A stretch of 64,000 nucleotides of DNA. Source: Bacillus sp. HMF5848 (lineage in GTDB: Bacteria > Bacillota > Bacilli > Bacillales > HMF5848). Below the pieces are notes generated by a model, which saw only the letters and a list, made by a program, of their open reading frames with translations, searched no databases and was not told the origin of the DNA. The position numbers and the translations under genes were made by a program. Shown in pieces: positions 8,637-17,178 of this stretch (within the stretch, counting starts at the first letter, position 1; each line of letters starts with the position of its first letter). Location of the stretch: assembly GCF_003944835.1 (NCBI RefSeq), contig NZ_RWIV01000001.1:752001-816000 (forward strand), read 5' to 3'.

Positions 8637-9572
8637 ATGTTGCAGGTTACGAATTTACAAAAGAGCTTCCAAAAGCGAGAAGTTGTTAAGGGTATTTCAT
8701 TTGCTGTTGAAAAAGGAGAATCATTTGGACTTCTCGGTCCGAATGGAGCAGGTAAGTCAACAACAATCTCTATGATATGTGGATTGTTAAAAATGGATGA
8801 GGGCGATGTATTAGTAAATAATGCTTCGGTAAAAAGCGAGTTAAAGAATGTTAAAAAGAAAATTGGAGTAGTGCCACAGGAGATTGCTTTATATCCTACT
8901 CTTTCAGCTAAAGACAATTTGTTATTTTGGGGAAAAATGTACGGATTGTCTAGTAAAGCAGCGAAACAAAAAGCGGACGAAATTTTAGAGTTGATTGGGT
9001 TGAGTGACCGTGCTAAAGATAAGGTGGAAACTTTTTCAGGTGGTATGAAGCGTCGCGTAAACATTGGCGTGGCTCTTATGCATGAGCCGGAGTTACTCAT
9101 TATGGATGAACCGACGGTTGGGATTGATCCACAGTCACGAAATCATATTTTAGAGACAGTAAAGACGTTGAATGAAAAAGGAATGACTGTCATTTATACA
9201 AGTCATTATATGGAAGAAGTAGAGTACTTATGTAAACGCATTGGGATTATTGATCATGGCGAGTTGATTGCTCTTGGGACAAAGAGTGATTTAATCACGA
9301 GACTTAGTGGCGGGAAAATGATTGAAGTGTCAGTTAAGGAGATGAGGGAAGACTTCTTACAATCGCTACAAGAAGTGGAAAGTGTTACGGGTGTAAATGT
9401 GATGGAAGATGGTCAAACATTGCAGGTAGTTTCGTATGATAGCGATAAGCTATTACCTAATATCTTAGAACTAGCAAATAGCTATCATATAGCTATCCAA
9501 GCGATACAAATTATTGAACCTAATCTAGAAACTGTATTCTTACAATTAACTGGACGTACATTACGTGATTGA
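8637..9572 (+). CDS. lnrL: ABC transporter ATPase LnrL-like
   Basis: A 311-residue ABC ATPase with Walker A GPNGAGKST (34-42), Q81 in VVPQE, signature FSGGM (133-137), Walker B LLIMDEP (153-159) and the H-loop in YTSHYMEE. A C-terminal extension of about 90 residues is common in the DrrA/LnrL antibiotic-export subclass. AGGGAGG precedes the ATG at 8637. The stop overlaps the frame of the next gene's leader, so lnrLMN is one operon. Confidence 0.88.
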   Translation: MLQVTNLQKSFQKREVVKGISFAVEKGESFGLLGPNGAGKSTTISMICGLLKMDEGDVLVNNASVKSELKNVKKKIGVVPQEIALYPTLSAKDNLLFWGKMYGLSSKAAKQKADEILELIGLSDRAKDKVETFSGGMKRRVNIGVALMHEPELLIMDEPTVGIDPQSRNHILETVKTLNEKGMTVIYTSHYMEEVEYLCKRIGIIDHGELIALGTKSDLITRLSGGKMIEVSVKEMREDFLQSLQEVESVTGVNVMEDGQTLQVVSYDSDKLLPNILELANSYHIAIQAIQIIEPNLETVFLQLTGRTLRD

Positions 9573-9585
9573 GGAGGGAACGATA

Positions 9586-10791
9586 ATGAAAAGTTTTCAT
9601 ATAGCTTGGAAGGATTTTATCATACGTTTTTTAGATCGTAAAAGCTTTTTACTCATGATTGTAATGCCAGTTTTGTTAACTGCTATTTTAGGGTCAGCAC
9701 TAGCAGGTGTTATGAATGGGAACATTGATTTACCAACAACAAATGTAGGGGTTATATCAGGAGACGATGATATATTGTCCACTAATTTTCAAACTATGCT
9801 TAATGATCCGGAGATAACAGAGTTAATTGTTGTAACAAAGGTAAGTGATCCATATGAGCTTACGACTTTATTAGAGTCGGATAAGATAGATGTTGGCATT
9901 GAGCTACCACTAAATTGGAGTGAAAAGTTAGCAAGTAGCTATGATGAGAGTCTGGTAAAGCTTTATGTGGACCCGGGTAAAGAGCTACAAGGGGACATCG
10001 TTCAATCTATTGTGTCGTCATATACAAAGCAAGTCGCATCAATCTACGCGACAACAAATATTGTAGTAGAAGATTTATTTGCGCAGCAGAAGGTGCAAGC
10101 GGACGTAAATGAGGTAGTTGCTGCAGTGGCTAATCCACTTGATGAAAAAGCAAGTAATTACGAAAATATAGTAACAGGTGAGCCGGTAGGAAAAAAAGCC
10201 ATTTCTGGCATGCAATATTACGCTGCTGGAATGGGGGTAATGTTCTTGCTTTTTAGTGCTATGAACGGGGCTAAATCTATTTTACAAGAACGTCATGAGC
10301 AAACGTTAGCGAGGATGATGATAACGCCAACAAGCAGCTTAACTATTTTAGTCGGTAAGTTTTTAGGTACATTATATTACACTGTTATTCAATTTACTAT
10401 TTTTCTTTTAGCGACAACCTTTATCTTCGGTGTTGATTGGGGCGAAGATGTATTACAGGTTATTGCGGTTAGTAGTGTGTATGCTGTCTCGGTTGCTGGG
10501 CTGTCTATATTGTTAGCTGCTGTTGTACGAGATGAAAAAACAGCTGATGGCTTTGGTTCGATAGGTGTGCAGATTTTGGCGTTGCTAGGGGGATCTATGA
10601 TACCTCTTAATACTTTTCCAAACGCTATCCAAAAAATAGCTGACTTTACACCAAACAAATGGGCACTTGAAGGCTTTTTAAATATTATGGAGGGAACTAG
10701 CTGGGATACATTGTTACTGCCAATTGCCATTCTGTTATGTGTTGGACTTTCGGCTGTTGTTGTAGGGACTTGGCGCCTTATCCCACGGTAA
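9586..10791 (+). CDS. lnrM: ABC-2 type permease LnrM-like
   Basis: A 401-residue permease. One N-terminal helix (about 17-37) is followed by a large extracytoplasmic domain (about 40-205), then about five membrane helices. The IQERHEQTLARMMITPTSS segment before the second helix is the usual ABC-2 coupling region. GGAGGG lies 8 bases before the ATG at 9586. It is one of the two dissimilar permeases of the LnrLMN exporter. Confidence 0.85.
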   Translation: MKSFHIAWKDFIIRFLDRKSFLLMIVMPVLLTAILGSALAGVMNGNIDLPTTNVGVISGDDDILSTNFQTMLNDPEITELIVVTKVSDPYELTTLLESDKIDVGIELPLNWSEKLASSYDESLVKLYVDPGKELQGDIVQSIVSSYTKQVASIYATTNIVVEDLFAQQKVQADVNEVVAAVANPLDEKASNYENIVTGEPVGKKAISGMQYYAAGMGVMFLLFSAMNGAKSILQERHEQTLARMMITPTSSLTILVGKFLGTLYYTVIQFTIFLLATTFIFGVDWGEDVLQVIAVSSVYAVSVAGLSILLAAVVRDEKTADGFGSIGVQILALLGGSMIPLNTFPNAIQKIADFTPNKWALEGFLNIMEGTSWDTLLLPIAILLCVGLSAVVVGTWRLIPR

Positions 10792-10819
10792 TAACTTATT
10801 GGAATAGGAGGGAAAGAAC

Positions 10820-11986
10820 ATGCGAAAAAGTTTTGTACTATGTATGAATGAAGTGAAACGAATGTTTATGAATAAACAAGTGTATATATGGATGTTTGCT
10901 ATGCCGCTATTATTTACCTTTATGTTTGGCAGTTTATTCAACGGTGATGATGGTGGTGGTAGTGAGGCTATTACAATTGGATTTGTTGACCAAGATGATA
11001 CGATGCTATCTCAAGCGCTATATGATACTTTACTGAGCGAGTCGATTGTAGTGATAGAGAAGCTGAACTATGATGAGGCAATCGAACAATTGGAAAGTAA
11101 ACAATTATCTGGTGCATTTTTTGTAGAAAAAGGCTTTGAAGCAGATGTCGTTAATGAAATTCAACCTAGTGTGTCGTTTAAGCATGGACCAGAATTGCTT
11201 GATACAGCTCTATATAAACAGCTAATAGAGCAAAATATTTTAGCAATTAGTCTTCAAGTAAAGGGAGCGATAACTTGGGCGTTATATAGTGAAGAACCTT
11301 GGAGTAACATGTTTCAAACCATACAACAAAATCAATCTACTAATGCAGGAAGTCTTGAGATAATTGAAACGACACGTGTAGAGGAGCAAACTGGCATGTC
11401 GAATCTATCAGGCAGAGCTGCCGGGTTTTCAATCATGTTCGTGATGATCATGATGATGACTTCAACAGGAACTATTCTAGAGGCACGCCAACAAGGTGTA
11501 TGGCAACGACTTTTGACAACGCCAGTTTCAAGAGCTGAAATATTATTTGGCTACTTGTTATCATTTTTTGTAATTGGTTGGATTCAGTTTGGATTGTTAA
11601 TGGTGGTAACAAATTTAGTATTTGGTGTGCAATGGGGCAATATCTTAAGTATCGCAGTTCTCGTATCGGCTATATTGTTGAGTTTAATAGGGCTAGGCTT
11701 ATTTTTAGCGGGATTTGTGAAAACAACAGACCAACAAGCAGCAATTGGTAACATAGTTGTTATGAGTACTTGCATGATTGGCGGCGTATTTTGGCCATTA
11801 GAAATTGTACCAGCGTTTATGCGTACTATTGCTGAATTTGTCCCGCCAACGTGGGCAATGAAAGGCTTTACGGAAATTGTTGCGCATGGAGGAAGTATTC
11901 TAGATATTTGGCAACCGGTTCTCGTGTTACTTGCATTTGCTGCGGTTTTCTTTACAGTTGGATTATTTAGGGTGAAATATGAATAA
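10820..11986 (+). CDS. lnrN: ABC-2 type permease LnrN-like
   Basis: A 388-residue permease with the same architecture as its neighbour: an N-terminal helix (about 19-37), an extracytoplasmic domain, then five to six helices. It has EARQQGVWQRLLTTPVSR before the second helix and PPTWAMKGFTEIV near the end. The start has GGAGGG 8 bases upstream, 28 bases after lnrM. It completes the five-gene lnr set. No typical terminator is visible directly after it. Confidence 0.85.
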   Translation: MRKSFVLCMNEVKRMFMNKQVYIWMFAMPLLFTFMFGSLFNGDDGGGSEAITIGFVDQDDTMLSQALYDTLLSESIVVIEKLNYDEAIEQLESKQLSGAFFVEKGFEADVVNEIQPSVSFKHGPELLDTALYKQLIEQNILAISLQVKGAITWALYSEEPWSNMFQTIQQNQSTNAGSLEIIETTRVEEQTGMSNLSGRAAGFSIMFVMIMMMTSTGTILEARQQGVWQRLLTTPVSRAEILFGYLLSFFVIGWIQFGLLMVVTNLVFGVQWGNILSIAVLVSAILLSLIGLGLFLAGFVKTTDQQAAIGNIVVMSTCMIGGVFWPLEIVPAFMRTIAEFVPPTWAMKGFTEIVAHGGSILDIWQPVLVLLAFAAVFFTVGLFRVKYE

Positions 11987-12071
11987 CAGCATAATATATT
12001 CCTCTTTTGGTAAAGCTAACGTGTATGAATGTGGTGTCGTAACGAGCTATTTATAGAGGATTCCAGAGTAA

Positions 12072-12281
12072 ATGCGTGAAATTTTGGGAATTATGCGTGG
12101 GTTTTCGAAGATTATGCGTGAAATTTTGGGAATTATGCGTGGGTTTTCGAAGATTATGCGTGGATTTTTGGGAGTTATGCGTGGGTTTTCGAAGATTATG
12201 TGTGGAATTTTGGGAATTATGCGTGGGTTTTCGAAGATTATGCGTGAAATTTTTGGGTTTATGCGTCAATTTACGAGATTT
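12072..12281. repeat. Tandem repeat: ten 21-bp units in 42-bp pairs
   Basis: Ten consecutive 21-base units each start ATGCGT (once ATGTGT) and alternate two subtypes, one containing GAAATTTTGGGAATT and one GGGTTTTCGAAGATT. Four 42-bp pairs (12072-12239) are nearly identical; the last pair (12240-12281) is diverged. Because 21 is divisible by three and the unit lacks stops, frames stay open on both strands, but these are not convincing genes. The array lies between lnrN and the yfkK terminator. Confidence 0.9.
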
Positions 12282-12326
12282 ATGCGCCATTTCCTATCTA
12301 TGATGCTTCAGTTTAACTGAGAGAAG

Positions 12327-12365
12327 ATTAAACAAGACCAACAGAAACAGTTGGTCTTGTTTAAT
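12327..12365. terminator. Strong bidirectional hairpin next to yfkK
   Basis: A perfect 16-bp inverted repeat (12327-12342 and 12350-12365) has a 7-base loop. It carries A-rich and T-rich flanks on both strands, so it can end transcription of yfkK on the reverse strand and of anything reading through the repeat array on the forward strand. Confidence 0.85.
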
Positions 12366-12372
12366 TTATGGT

Positions 12373-12597
12373 TTAGGATTTGCGTAGGTTCCCTAACTCC
12401 TCTACAATAGCTTGCATCTCGCTCGGGCTAAATGATGTTTTATTCATAACCAGATTATAAATATCATATAAATCCTCGTACATCTCTTCGTCAAAATGAC
12501 TTGGTTTTATCGCGCCAATGTTAATAACTTTTAGCTTTTCTTTAATTTGCTCTATCATATATTCAACATTTTCAATTGACTTAACTGATAAATTCAA
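12373..12597 (-). CDS. yfkK: DUF1128 family protein YfkK
   Basis: A 74-residue protein starting [20 protein letters not shown] and ending [18 protein letters not shown], typical of the small DUF1128 family (B. subtilis YfkK). Function is unknown. The start is TTG at 12597, preceded by AAAGGGGTG at good spacing. It is divergent from yfkJ, as in the B. subtilis yfkK/yfkJ arrangement. Confidence 0.88.
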   Translation of the reverse strand: MNLSVKSIENVEYMIEQIKEKLKVINIGAIKPSHFDEEMYEDLYDIYNLVMNKTSFSPSEMQAIVEELGNLRKS

Positions 12598-12735
12598 AGC
12601 TTACACCCCTTTAATGTTTTTAATATTGTAACATGTTTTTAAATTTTATTAGAACTTTTTGGTGTAGAATGGAAATATTTATTATAATTAGTATATGAAC
12701 CCTAGCTTTTCATAAAAGAAAAGGGAGTTGGTAGT

Positions 12736-13206
12736 ATGATCAAGATATTGTTTGTATGTTTAGGGAACATTTGTCGGTCTCCAATGGCAGAAGCAGTTTT
12801 TCGGAAGCTAATAGAAGACAATGGACTAAAGGGGGAGTTTCTCATCGATTCAGCAGGGATTGGAGATTGGCACATTGGCAATCCACCCCACGAAGGTACA
12901 CTGCATATTCTTGACCATAATAACGTAAATTATGATGGGTTACGTGCCAGACAAGTTCAAAATCGTGATTTAGAAGAGTTTGATTATATCATTGCTATGG
13001 ATGTAGAGAATGTGGGGCAGCTACGTAGTATGGCGGGGTACAAAAAGTCAGCTCGTATAGCACGTCTTCTTGATTATGTACCTGGTTTAGAACTTGATGA
13101 TGTTCCTGATCCTTATTTTACGGGTAATTTTGAAGAAGTATATGATCTTGTGTTAGCAGGTTGTCAGTACTTGCTAGATGATATTAGAAAAGAGCAGCAT
13201 ATTTAA
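12736..13206 (+). CDS. yfkJ: Low-molecular-weight protein tyrosine phosphatase YfkJ
   Basis: A 156-residue enzyme. The P-loop VCLGNICRSPMAEAVF (residues about 7-22) has the CX5R signature, and DVPDPYF carries the general-acid aspartate. Family members dephosphorylate tyrosine-phosphorylated proteins in the cytoplasm; B. subtilis YfkJ has been tied to stress resistance. An AAGGGAG site precedes the ATG. It is followed at 34 bases by yfkH. Confidence 0.9.
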   Translation: MIKILFVCLGNICRSPMAEAVFRKLIEDNGLKGEFLIDSAGIGDWHIGNPPHEGTLHILDHNNVNYDGLRARQVQNRDLEEFDYIIAMDVENVGQLRSMAGYKKSARIARLLDYVPGLELDDVPDPYFTGNFEEVYDLVLAGCQYLLDDIRKEQHI

Positions 13207-13240
13207 TGAAGTATATAGGACAGAAAAGGTGTGGTTGTAG

Positions 13241-14074
13241 TTGACACCCATTAGAATGCAAAAGCTGACATTTTGGCAAGAATTATGGCGTAGGTTTAGA
13301 CAAGATGAAGTGCAAGGAATGGCAGCTGAGCTTTCATATTTTTTCTTGTTATCACTATTTCCCTTTCTACTTTTTATTGTAACGCTAATTGGTTTCTTAC
13401 CAATTTCAAGTGATGTTGTGTTAGAGTACATTAGTGAATATGCGCCAGGAAATTCTATGGAGATTATAGAAGAAAATTTAACATATATAACGAATCAGCA
13501 TAATGAGGGGTTACTATCATTAACGATTATAGGTACCCTTGTGGCTGCTTCGAACGGAATCAATGCCATTATTCGTGCTTTTAACCGGGCATATGAAGTG
13601 AATGAAAACCGCTCGTTTATAAAAGCAAGGCTTATGTCAATTTTTTTAACAGTTCTTATGGTATTTGTTATTATCATTGCATTGTTACTACCGGTGTTCG
13701 GGAAAAATATTGGTGTTTTTATTTTTTCTGTTTTTGGGTTATCTGATGAATTTCTCGTCGTCTGGAATGCCCTTCGCTGGGGGGTAAGCTTCTTAATTTT
13801 GTTCATAGTTTTTACTTGTTTATACTTTGTAGCACCTAATAAGCGATTACACATACGAAATGTTACAAAGGGTGCTTTATTTGCCACGATTGGATGGATT
13901 CTTGTTTCATCTGCCTTTAGTTTGTATGTCAATTTGTTTGGGAATTTTACCGCAACATATGGAAGCTTAGGTGGAGTCATCGTGTTAATGATTTGGTTTT
14001 ACCTATCAGGGATGATAATTATCATTGGCGGTGAAATTAATGCAATATTGTATTATCGTAGTTTAGAAAAATGA
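13241..14074 (+). CDS. yfkH: YihY family inner membrane protein YfkH
   Basis: A 277-residue YihY/BrkB-type membrane protein with about six helices. Typical stretches are GMAAELSYFFLLSLFPFLLF near residues 26-45 and GSLGGVIVLMIWFYLSGMIII near the end, then GGEINAIL. Family function is unresolved; the old RNase BN assignment was wrong for this fold. The start is TTG at 13241 with AAGGTGTGG upstream; ATG at 13256 is an alternative. Confidence 0.85.
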   Translation: MTPIRMQKLTFWQELWRRFRQDEVQGMAAELSYFFLLSLFPFLLFIVTLIGFLPISSDVVLEYISEYAPGNSMEIIEENLTYITNQHNEGLLSLTIIGTLVAASNGINAIIRAFNRAYEVNENRSFIKARLMSIFLTVLMVFVIIIALLLPVFGKNIGVFIFSVFGLSDEFLVVWNALRWGVSFLILFIVFTCLYFVAPNKRLHIRNVTKGALFATIGWILVSSAFSLYVNLFGNFTATYGSLGGVIVLMIWFYLSGMIIIIGGEINAILYYRSLEK

Positions 14075-14240
14075 AGCTGAACCTTTTAGGCCCAATGTTG
14101 TTTAATTTACATGTTACAAACCAATGAAGTGTAAAGGTTTCATTCATGCCAAATATTAATATTTGTAAAAGCTAAGATGTTTCCACACAATAAAAGTGCA
14201 AGCGAAAGCTTGTGATGTATTTTGGATGGAGGCGATAGCG

Positions 14241-14339
14241 ATGGGAAAAAAAGATGGAGCAGAGACGAAGCAAAAAAAGAAGGGTGCTAAAGGTAATAAA
14301 ACATCTAGTAGTGCTAACGGAAGCAATAGCTACCACTAG
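14241..14339 (+). CDS. Small basic protein (32 aa)
   Basis: The peptide MGKKDGAETKQKKKGAKGNK followed by a Ser/Asn-rich tail ending NSYH is encoded after a good GGAGG site 8 bases from the ATG. It is lysine-rich, hydrophilic and probably disordered. No family was recognised; a small spore-type protein is possible but unproved. The terminator at 14408-14437 follows. Confidence 0.5.
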   Translation: MGKKDGAETKQKKKGAKGNKTSSSANGSNSYH

Positions 14340-14407
14340 GGAGTACTAGAGCGCTTGCAGTCTTGTTACTATTTGTCGGGGAAAACCTAGATGTAAATTA
14401 CAATAGC

Positions 14408-14437
14408 AAAGGCTGGCATAATACAATGCCAGCCTTT
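14408..14437. terminator. Bidirectional terminator before the P-type ATPase gene end
   Basis: AAAGGCTGGCAT (14408-14419) pairs perfectly with ATGCCAGCCTTT (14426-14437) around a 6-base loop. The T-tract on one strand and the A-tract on the other allow it to serve both the small gene and pfeT. Confidence 0.85.
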
Positions 14438-14453
14438 TGTATAAGCGGTTTTC

Positions 14454-16373
14454 CTAGCTTTTTAACAAACGCAATCCATTTAAAATAACAAGTATGGTGC
14501 TGCCTTCATGCCCAATGACACCATACGGTAAATCTAAGAACTGTAAGAAGTTTGAACTGATTAGAATCGCGATAACAGCTAATGAAAATACGATGTTTTG
14601 TTTAACAATTTTGTTCATCCTTTTGGATAAATCTATCGCTTCAGCAATTCTTGCTAGGTCGTTTTTCATTAAAACAATATCAGCTGTTTCTAAAGCAACA
14701 TCTGTGCCTTCTCCCATCGCAATACCGACATTAGCTGTTGCCAGGGCAGGTGCATCGTTAATACCATCCCCGACCATAGCTACAGTATCATACTTAGATT
14801 TTAATGTTTTAACATACTCAACCTTTTCTTCAGGTAAGCATTCCGCATAAAAGTCATCCACGTTACTTTCCTTCGCTATATATCTAGCTGTTTTTTCACT
14901 ATCACCTGTTAACATAATCGTTCTAACACCAAGTGCATGTAGCTTTGCAATAGCAGCTTTTGTTTCTTCACGAACAACGTCCTTAAGCGCAATTAATCCC
15001 ACTACTTGCCCGTCACGTTCAACAAATACCGTTGTCTTTCCTGCTGAAGCAAGCTCCTTAGCTATGCCATTTTCAAATGAATGTGCTTTGTCCTCCCCGA
15101 CAAATCCTGCTTTTCCTATGCGCCAAGTGTGACCTAGTACTTCGCCAGTCACACCCCACCCAGATACATCTTCGATATGCTCAGGCTGTGGGATTTTTTC
15201 ATGTTCCACCTTAACATACTTTAGTATAGCTTGTGCGAGAGGGTGCGTTGAATGACTTTCAATCGCAGCTGTTGCACGTAGTAATTCAGTACGGTCAATA
15301 TGGGTGACAATAACGTCTGTTACCTCTGGCTTTCCTTTTGTTAATGTACCTGTTTTATCAAAGGCGATTGCTTTAATGTGAGCTAATTTTTCTAAATGAA
15401 TGCCACCTTTAAATAAAATGCCGTGGCGAGCTCCATTAGAAATCGCTGATAGAGTAGCTGGCATAATGGAAGCTACAAGGGCACAAGGTGATGCAACAAC
15501 AAGTAGAATCATCGCGCGATAGAATGTTTCTGTCCAACTCCAACCTAGTACATAATGAGGAAGAAACATCATCACAAATACAACAGCAAGCACAACCTTA
15601 ACATACGTGCCTTCAAATTTTTCTATGAATAGCTGTGAAGGAGATTTTTCACTTTGAGCAGACTGCACAAGGTTTATAATTTTTTGAAATAGTGTATCAC
15701 TTGCTAATTTAGTAACCTCAATGGTTATGGAACCACGCATGTTCACTGTTCCAGCAAACACCTCTGAACCATTTCCTTTTGTAACAGGTATAGATTCACC
15801 TGTTATAGCAGCTTCGTCAATAGTCGTAGAACCTTTAGTTATCTGGCCGTCAACAGGCACTCTTTCACCTGGCTTCACTAAAATTAAGTCACCGCGCTGT
15901 AGTTCTGAAACATGAACACGCTCTTCAGTACCATCATCAAATCGTGTTGCTTCTTCAGGCTGTAAATCCATTAATGCTGAGATTTCCCGTTGACTTTTGT
16001 TATGCGTATAAGTTTCAAGTGCGCCACTTAAAGAGAATATAAATATTAATATAGCTCCTTCTGCCCAATATCCAATAATCGCACTTCCAATCGCAGCAAA
16101 AATCATAAGCATTTCAACATTTAGCTGTTTATCTTCAATAGTGGCTTCTATACCTTCCTTAGCTTTTGCATATCCACCAATAATAAATGCAGACACATAT
16201 AATGCAATTGATAAAGGTGTGTTATCAAGTCGTTCAAACAACCAACCAGATACAATTAATATGCCACTAAAAATCGCAGCAATTAGCTCAATATGTGGAG
16301 CAAGCTTTTGCCATAAAGAATCTTTATTAACTGCTGCACTTTCACGTTGTTTGTGTAATACATTCGCTTCCAT
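14454..16373 (-). CDS. pfeT: P1B-4 type metal-efflux ATPase (PfeT/ZosA type)
   Basis: A 639-residue P-type ATPase. It has actuator TGES (191-194), transmembrane SPC (295-297, not CPC), phosphorylated D339 in DKTGT, an HP locus in SHSTHPLAQ, a GDGIND hinge and HEGST in the last membrane helix. The SPC plus HEGST pair is the P1B-4 signature. B. subtilis PfeT (formerly ZosA) exports Fe(II), and other members act on Co or Zn. There is no N-terminal heavy-metal domain. ATG at 16373 has AAGGGG 10 bases upstream; TTG at 16379 is also possible. Fur-like and PerR-like boxes lie upstream. Confidence 0.85.
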   Translation of the reverse strand: MEANVLHKQRESAAVNKDSLWQKLAPHIELIAAIFSGILIVSGWLFERLDNTPLSIALYVSAFIIGGYAKAKEGIEATIEDKQLNVEMLMIFAAIGSAIIGYWAEGAILIFIFSLSGALETYTHNKSQREISALMDLQPEEATRFDDGTEERVHVSELQRGDLILVKPGERVPVDGQITKGSTTIDEAAITGESIPVTKGNGSEVFAGTVNMRGSITIEVTKLASDTLFQKIINLVQSAQSEKSPSQLFIEKFEGTYVKVVLAVVFVMMFLPHYVLGWSWTETFYRAMILLVVASPCALVASIMPATLSAISNGARHGILFKGGIHLEKLAHIKAIAFDKTGTLTKGKPEVTDVIVTHIDRTELLRATAAIESHSTHPLAQAILKYVKVEHEKIPQPEHIEDVSGWGVTGEVLGHTWRIGKAGFVGEDKAHSFENGIAKELASAGKTTVFVERDGQVVGLIALKDVVREETKAAIAKLHALGVRTIMLTGDSEKTARYIAKESNVDDFYAECLPEEKVEYVKTLKSKYDTVAMVGDGINDAPALATANVGIAMGEGTDVALETADIVLMKNDLARIAEAIDLSKRMNKIVKQNIVFSLAVIAILISSNFLQFLDLPYGVIGHEGSTILVILNGLRLLKS

Positions 16374-16401
16374 TCTCAATCATCCCCTTATTTTTCTCAT
16401 T

Positions 16402-16420
16402 GATAACAATAATCAACATC
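16402..16420. promoter_or_regulatory. Fur-box-like site upstream of pfeT
   Basis: The 19 bases GATAACAATAATCAACATC match 15 of 19 positions of the classical Fur box. The site is about 30 bases before the pfeT start on the coding side. B. subtilis pfeT is known to be PerR-repressed and Fur-activated, so a Fur site is expected. The placement near the start would differ from a usual upstream activator. Confidence 0.5.
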
Positions 16421-16443
16421 AATAGCCGTATAAAAGCAGAAAT

Positions 16444-16466
16444 GCTGCTATCGTTGAGATAGCAGC
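16444..16466 (-). other. Perfect 9-bp hairpin in the probable pfeT leader
   Basis: GCTGCTATC (16444-16452) pairs with GATAGCAGC (16458-16466) around GTTGA. It sits between the PerR-like box and the start codon, so it is probably in the 5' untranslated RNA of pfeT. It has no clear U-tract on the pfeT strand, so simple termination is unlikely. Confidence 0.5.
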
Positions 16467-16508
16467 GTTCCGGCTGTTTTGGCTTGTTTGTTTTTAATTT
16501 TATCTAAA

Positions 16509-16523
16509 TAAAAATTATTATAA
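16509..16523. promoter_or_regulatory. PerR-box-like site upstream of pfeT
   Basis: TAAAAATTATTATAA matches 12 of the 14 defined positions of the PerR box (TTATAATNATTATAA), with one half-site perfect. It is about 135 bases upstream of the pfeT start. PerR repression of pfeT is established in B. subtilis. Confidence 0.5.
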
Positions 16524-16609
16524 TTAACTATAACATGATTTGTGAAAAAAGAAAAGGGAATACATTAAATAAAGAAAAGATATACATTAATCCATGGTAT
16601 AACATACAT

Positions 16610-16766
16610 GAGAACTAACTAACGGAGAGGCTCTCTGTAATCACTTGATAAAAAGCGATATAAGTAAGTGAGGTTCTTTCAAATTGAGGTAGAGGACTTG
16701 TGTATCTTTAGTCCTTTCGAGTCAAAGAAAAAAACGAAGAGGCTTCCGGTGCCTCTTCGTTTTAAA
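16610..16766 (+). ncRNA. Candidate structured small RNA with terminator
   Basis: No reading frame is evident, but the stretch folds into successive hairpins: TCACTT/AAGTGA within a GAAC/GTTC closure, then AGGACT/AGTCCT near 16691-16717. A 13-bp terminator stem follows (16731-16743 with 16751-16763, ending TTTT). An extended -10 TGGTATAAC at 16595-16603 lies just upstream. It is divergent from pfeT. No known riboswitch or sRNA family was recognised. Confidence 0.45.
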
Positions 16767-16794
16767 GAAAGGATAAGTTTTTTTGCCTAGATTA

Positions 16795-16916
16795 GTGTCT
16801 AGTTCCAGCGCCTAGCTCCCCTGAGGTCTTTAGCCGTCGTCCCCCCTCCGGAGGGAAGTACTTTCCTGTGAGGGACGTTTAAGCTAATCGGGGCTGAACA
16901 GGGCGCTTCCGCATTT
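16795..16916. repeat. Dispersed Bacillaceae-type structured repeat
   Basis: It begins GTGTCTAGTTCCAGCGCCTAG and ends near CAGGGCGCTTCCGCATTTC. The two ends are imperfect inverted repeats (AGCGCC...TTAGC motifs) around an inner GC-rich palindrome CCCTCCGGAGGG. From memory, very similar 120-150-base elements occur in many copies in Bacillus-related genomes. It abuts the stop codon of the next small gene. Confidence 0.55.
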
Positions 16917-16917
16917 C

Positions 16918-17064
16918 TTATTCTACTGTTTCTTCATATTCATAATACGTAGTATTGTAAATATGCTCAATTTCTGAATCTGTCATGTACATAAATGCTT
17001 CCTGTAGCATACCTTTTCTCATCTGGATAAATTCAATCATGTTTTTTCTTTCTTGTCTGCTCAT
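16918..17064 (-). CDS. BH0509-like small protein (48 aa)
   Basis: The reverse strand encodes MSRQERKNMIEFIQMRKGML, continuing with YMTDSEIEHIYNTTY and an acidic end. The opening and the TDxEIExIY motif fit the short BH0509-type family of unknown function in Bacillaceae. AAGGAG lies 11 bases before the ATG. The dispersed structured repeat begins two bases beyond the stop. Confidence 0.7.
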   Translation of the reverse strand: MSRQERKNMIEFIQMRKGMLQEAFMYMTDSEIEHIYNTTYYEYEETVE

Positions 17065-17178
17065 TAGTAACCCGCTCCTTTTTTGTTAATCTGTTTTAAT
17101 ACAGTTTATTATTGATATTTGTATTATATAACAGTTTTCGAAAAATGTTCAACTTTTTTTTGTAATTTTTCAGAAAAT

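Noticed and set aside
12051-12320. Open frames on both strands within the 21-bp tandem repeat
   Set aside because: They arise because the repeat length is a multiple of three and the unit lacks stops. There is no ribosome binding site and no frame is preferred.
16610-16766. Known riboswitch (for example yybP-ykoY or T-box) for the structured RNA
   Set aside because: No diagnostic conserved sequence of these classes was seen, and no gene follows on the same strand after the terminator.
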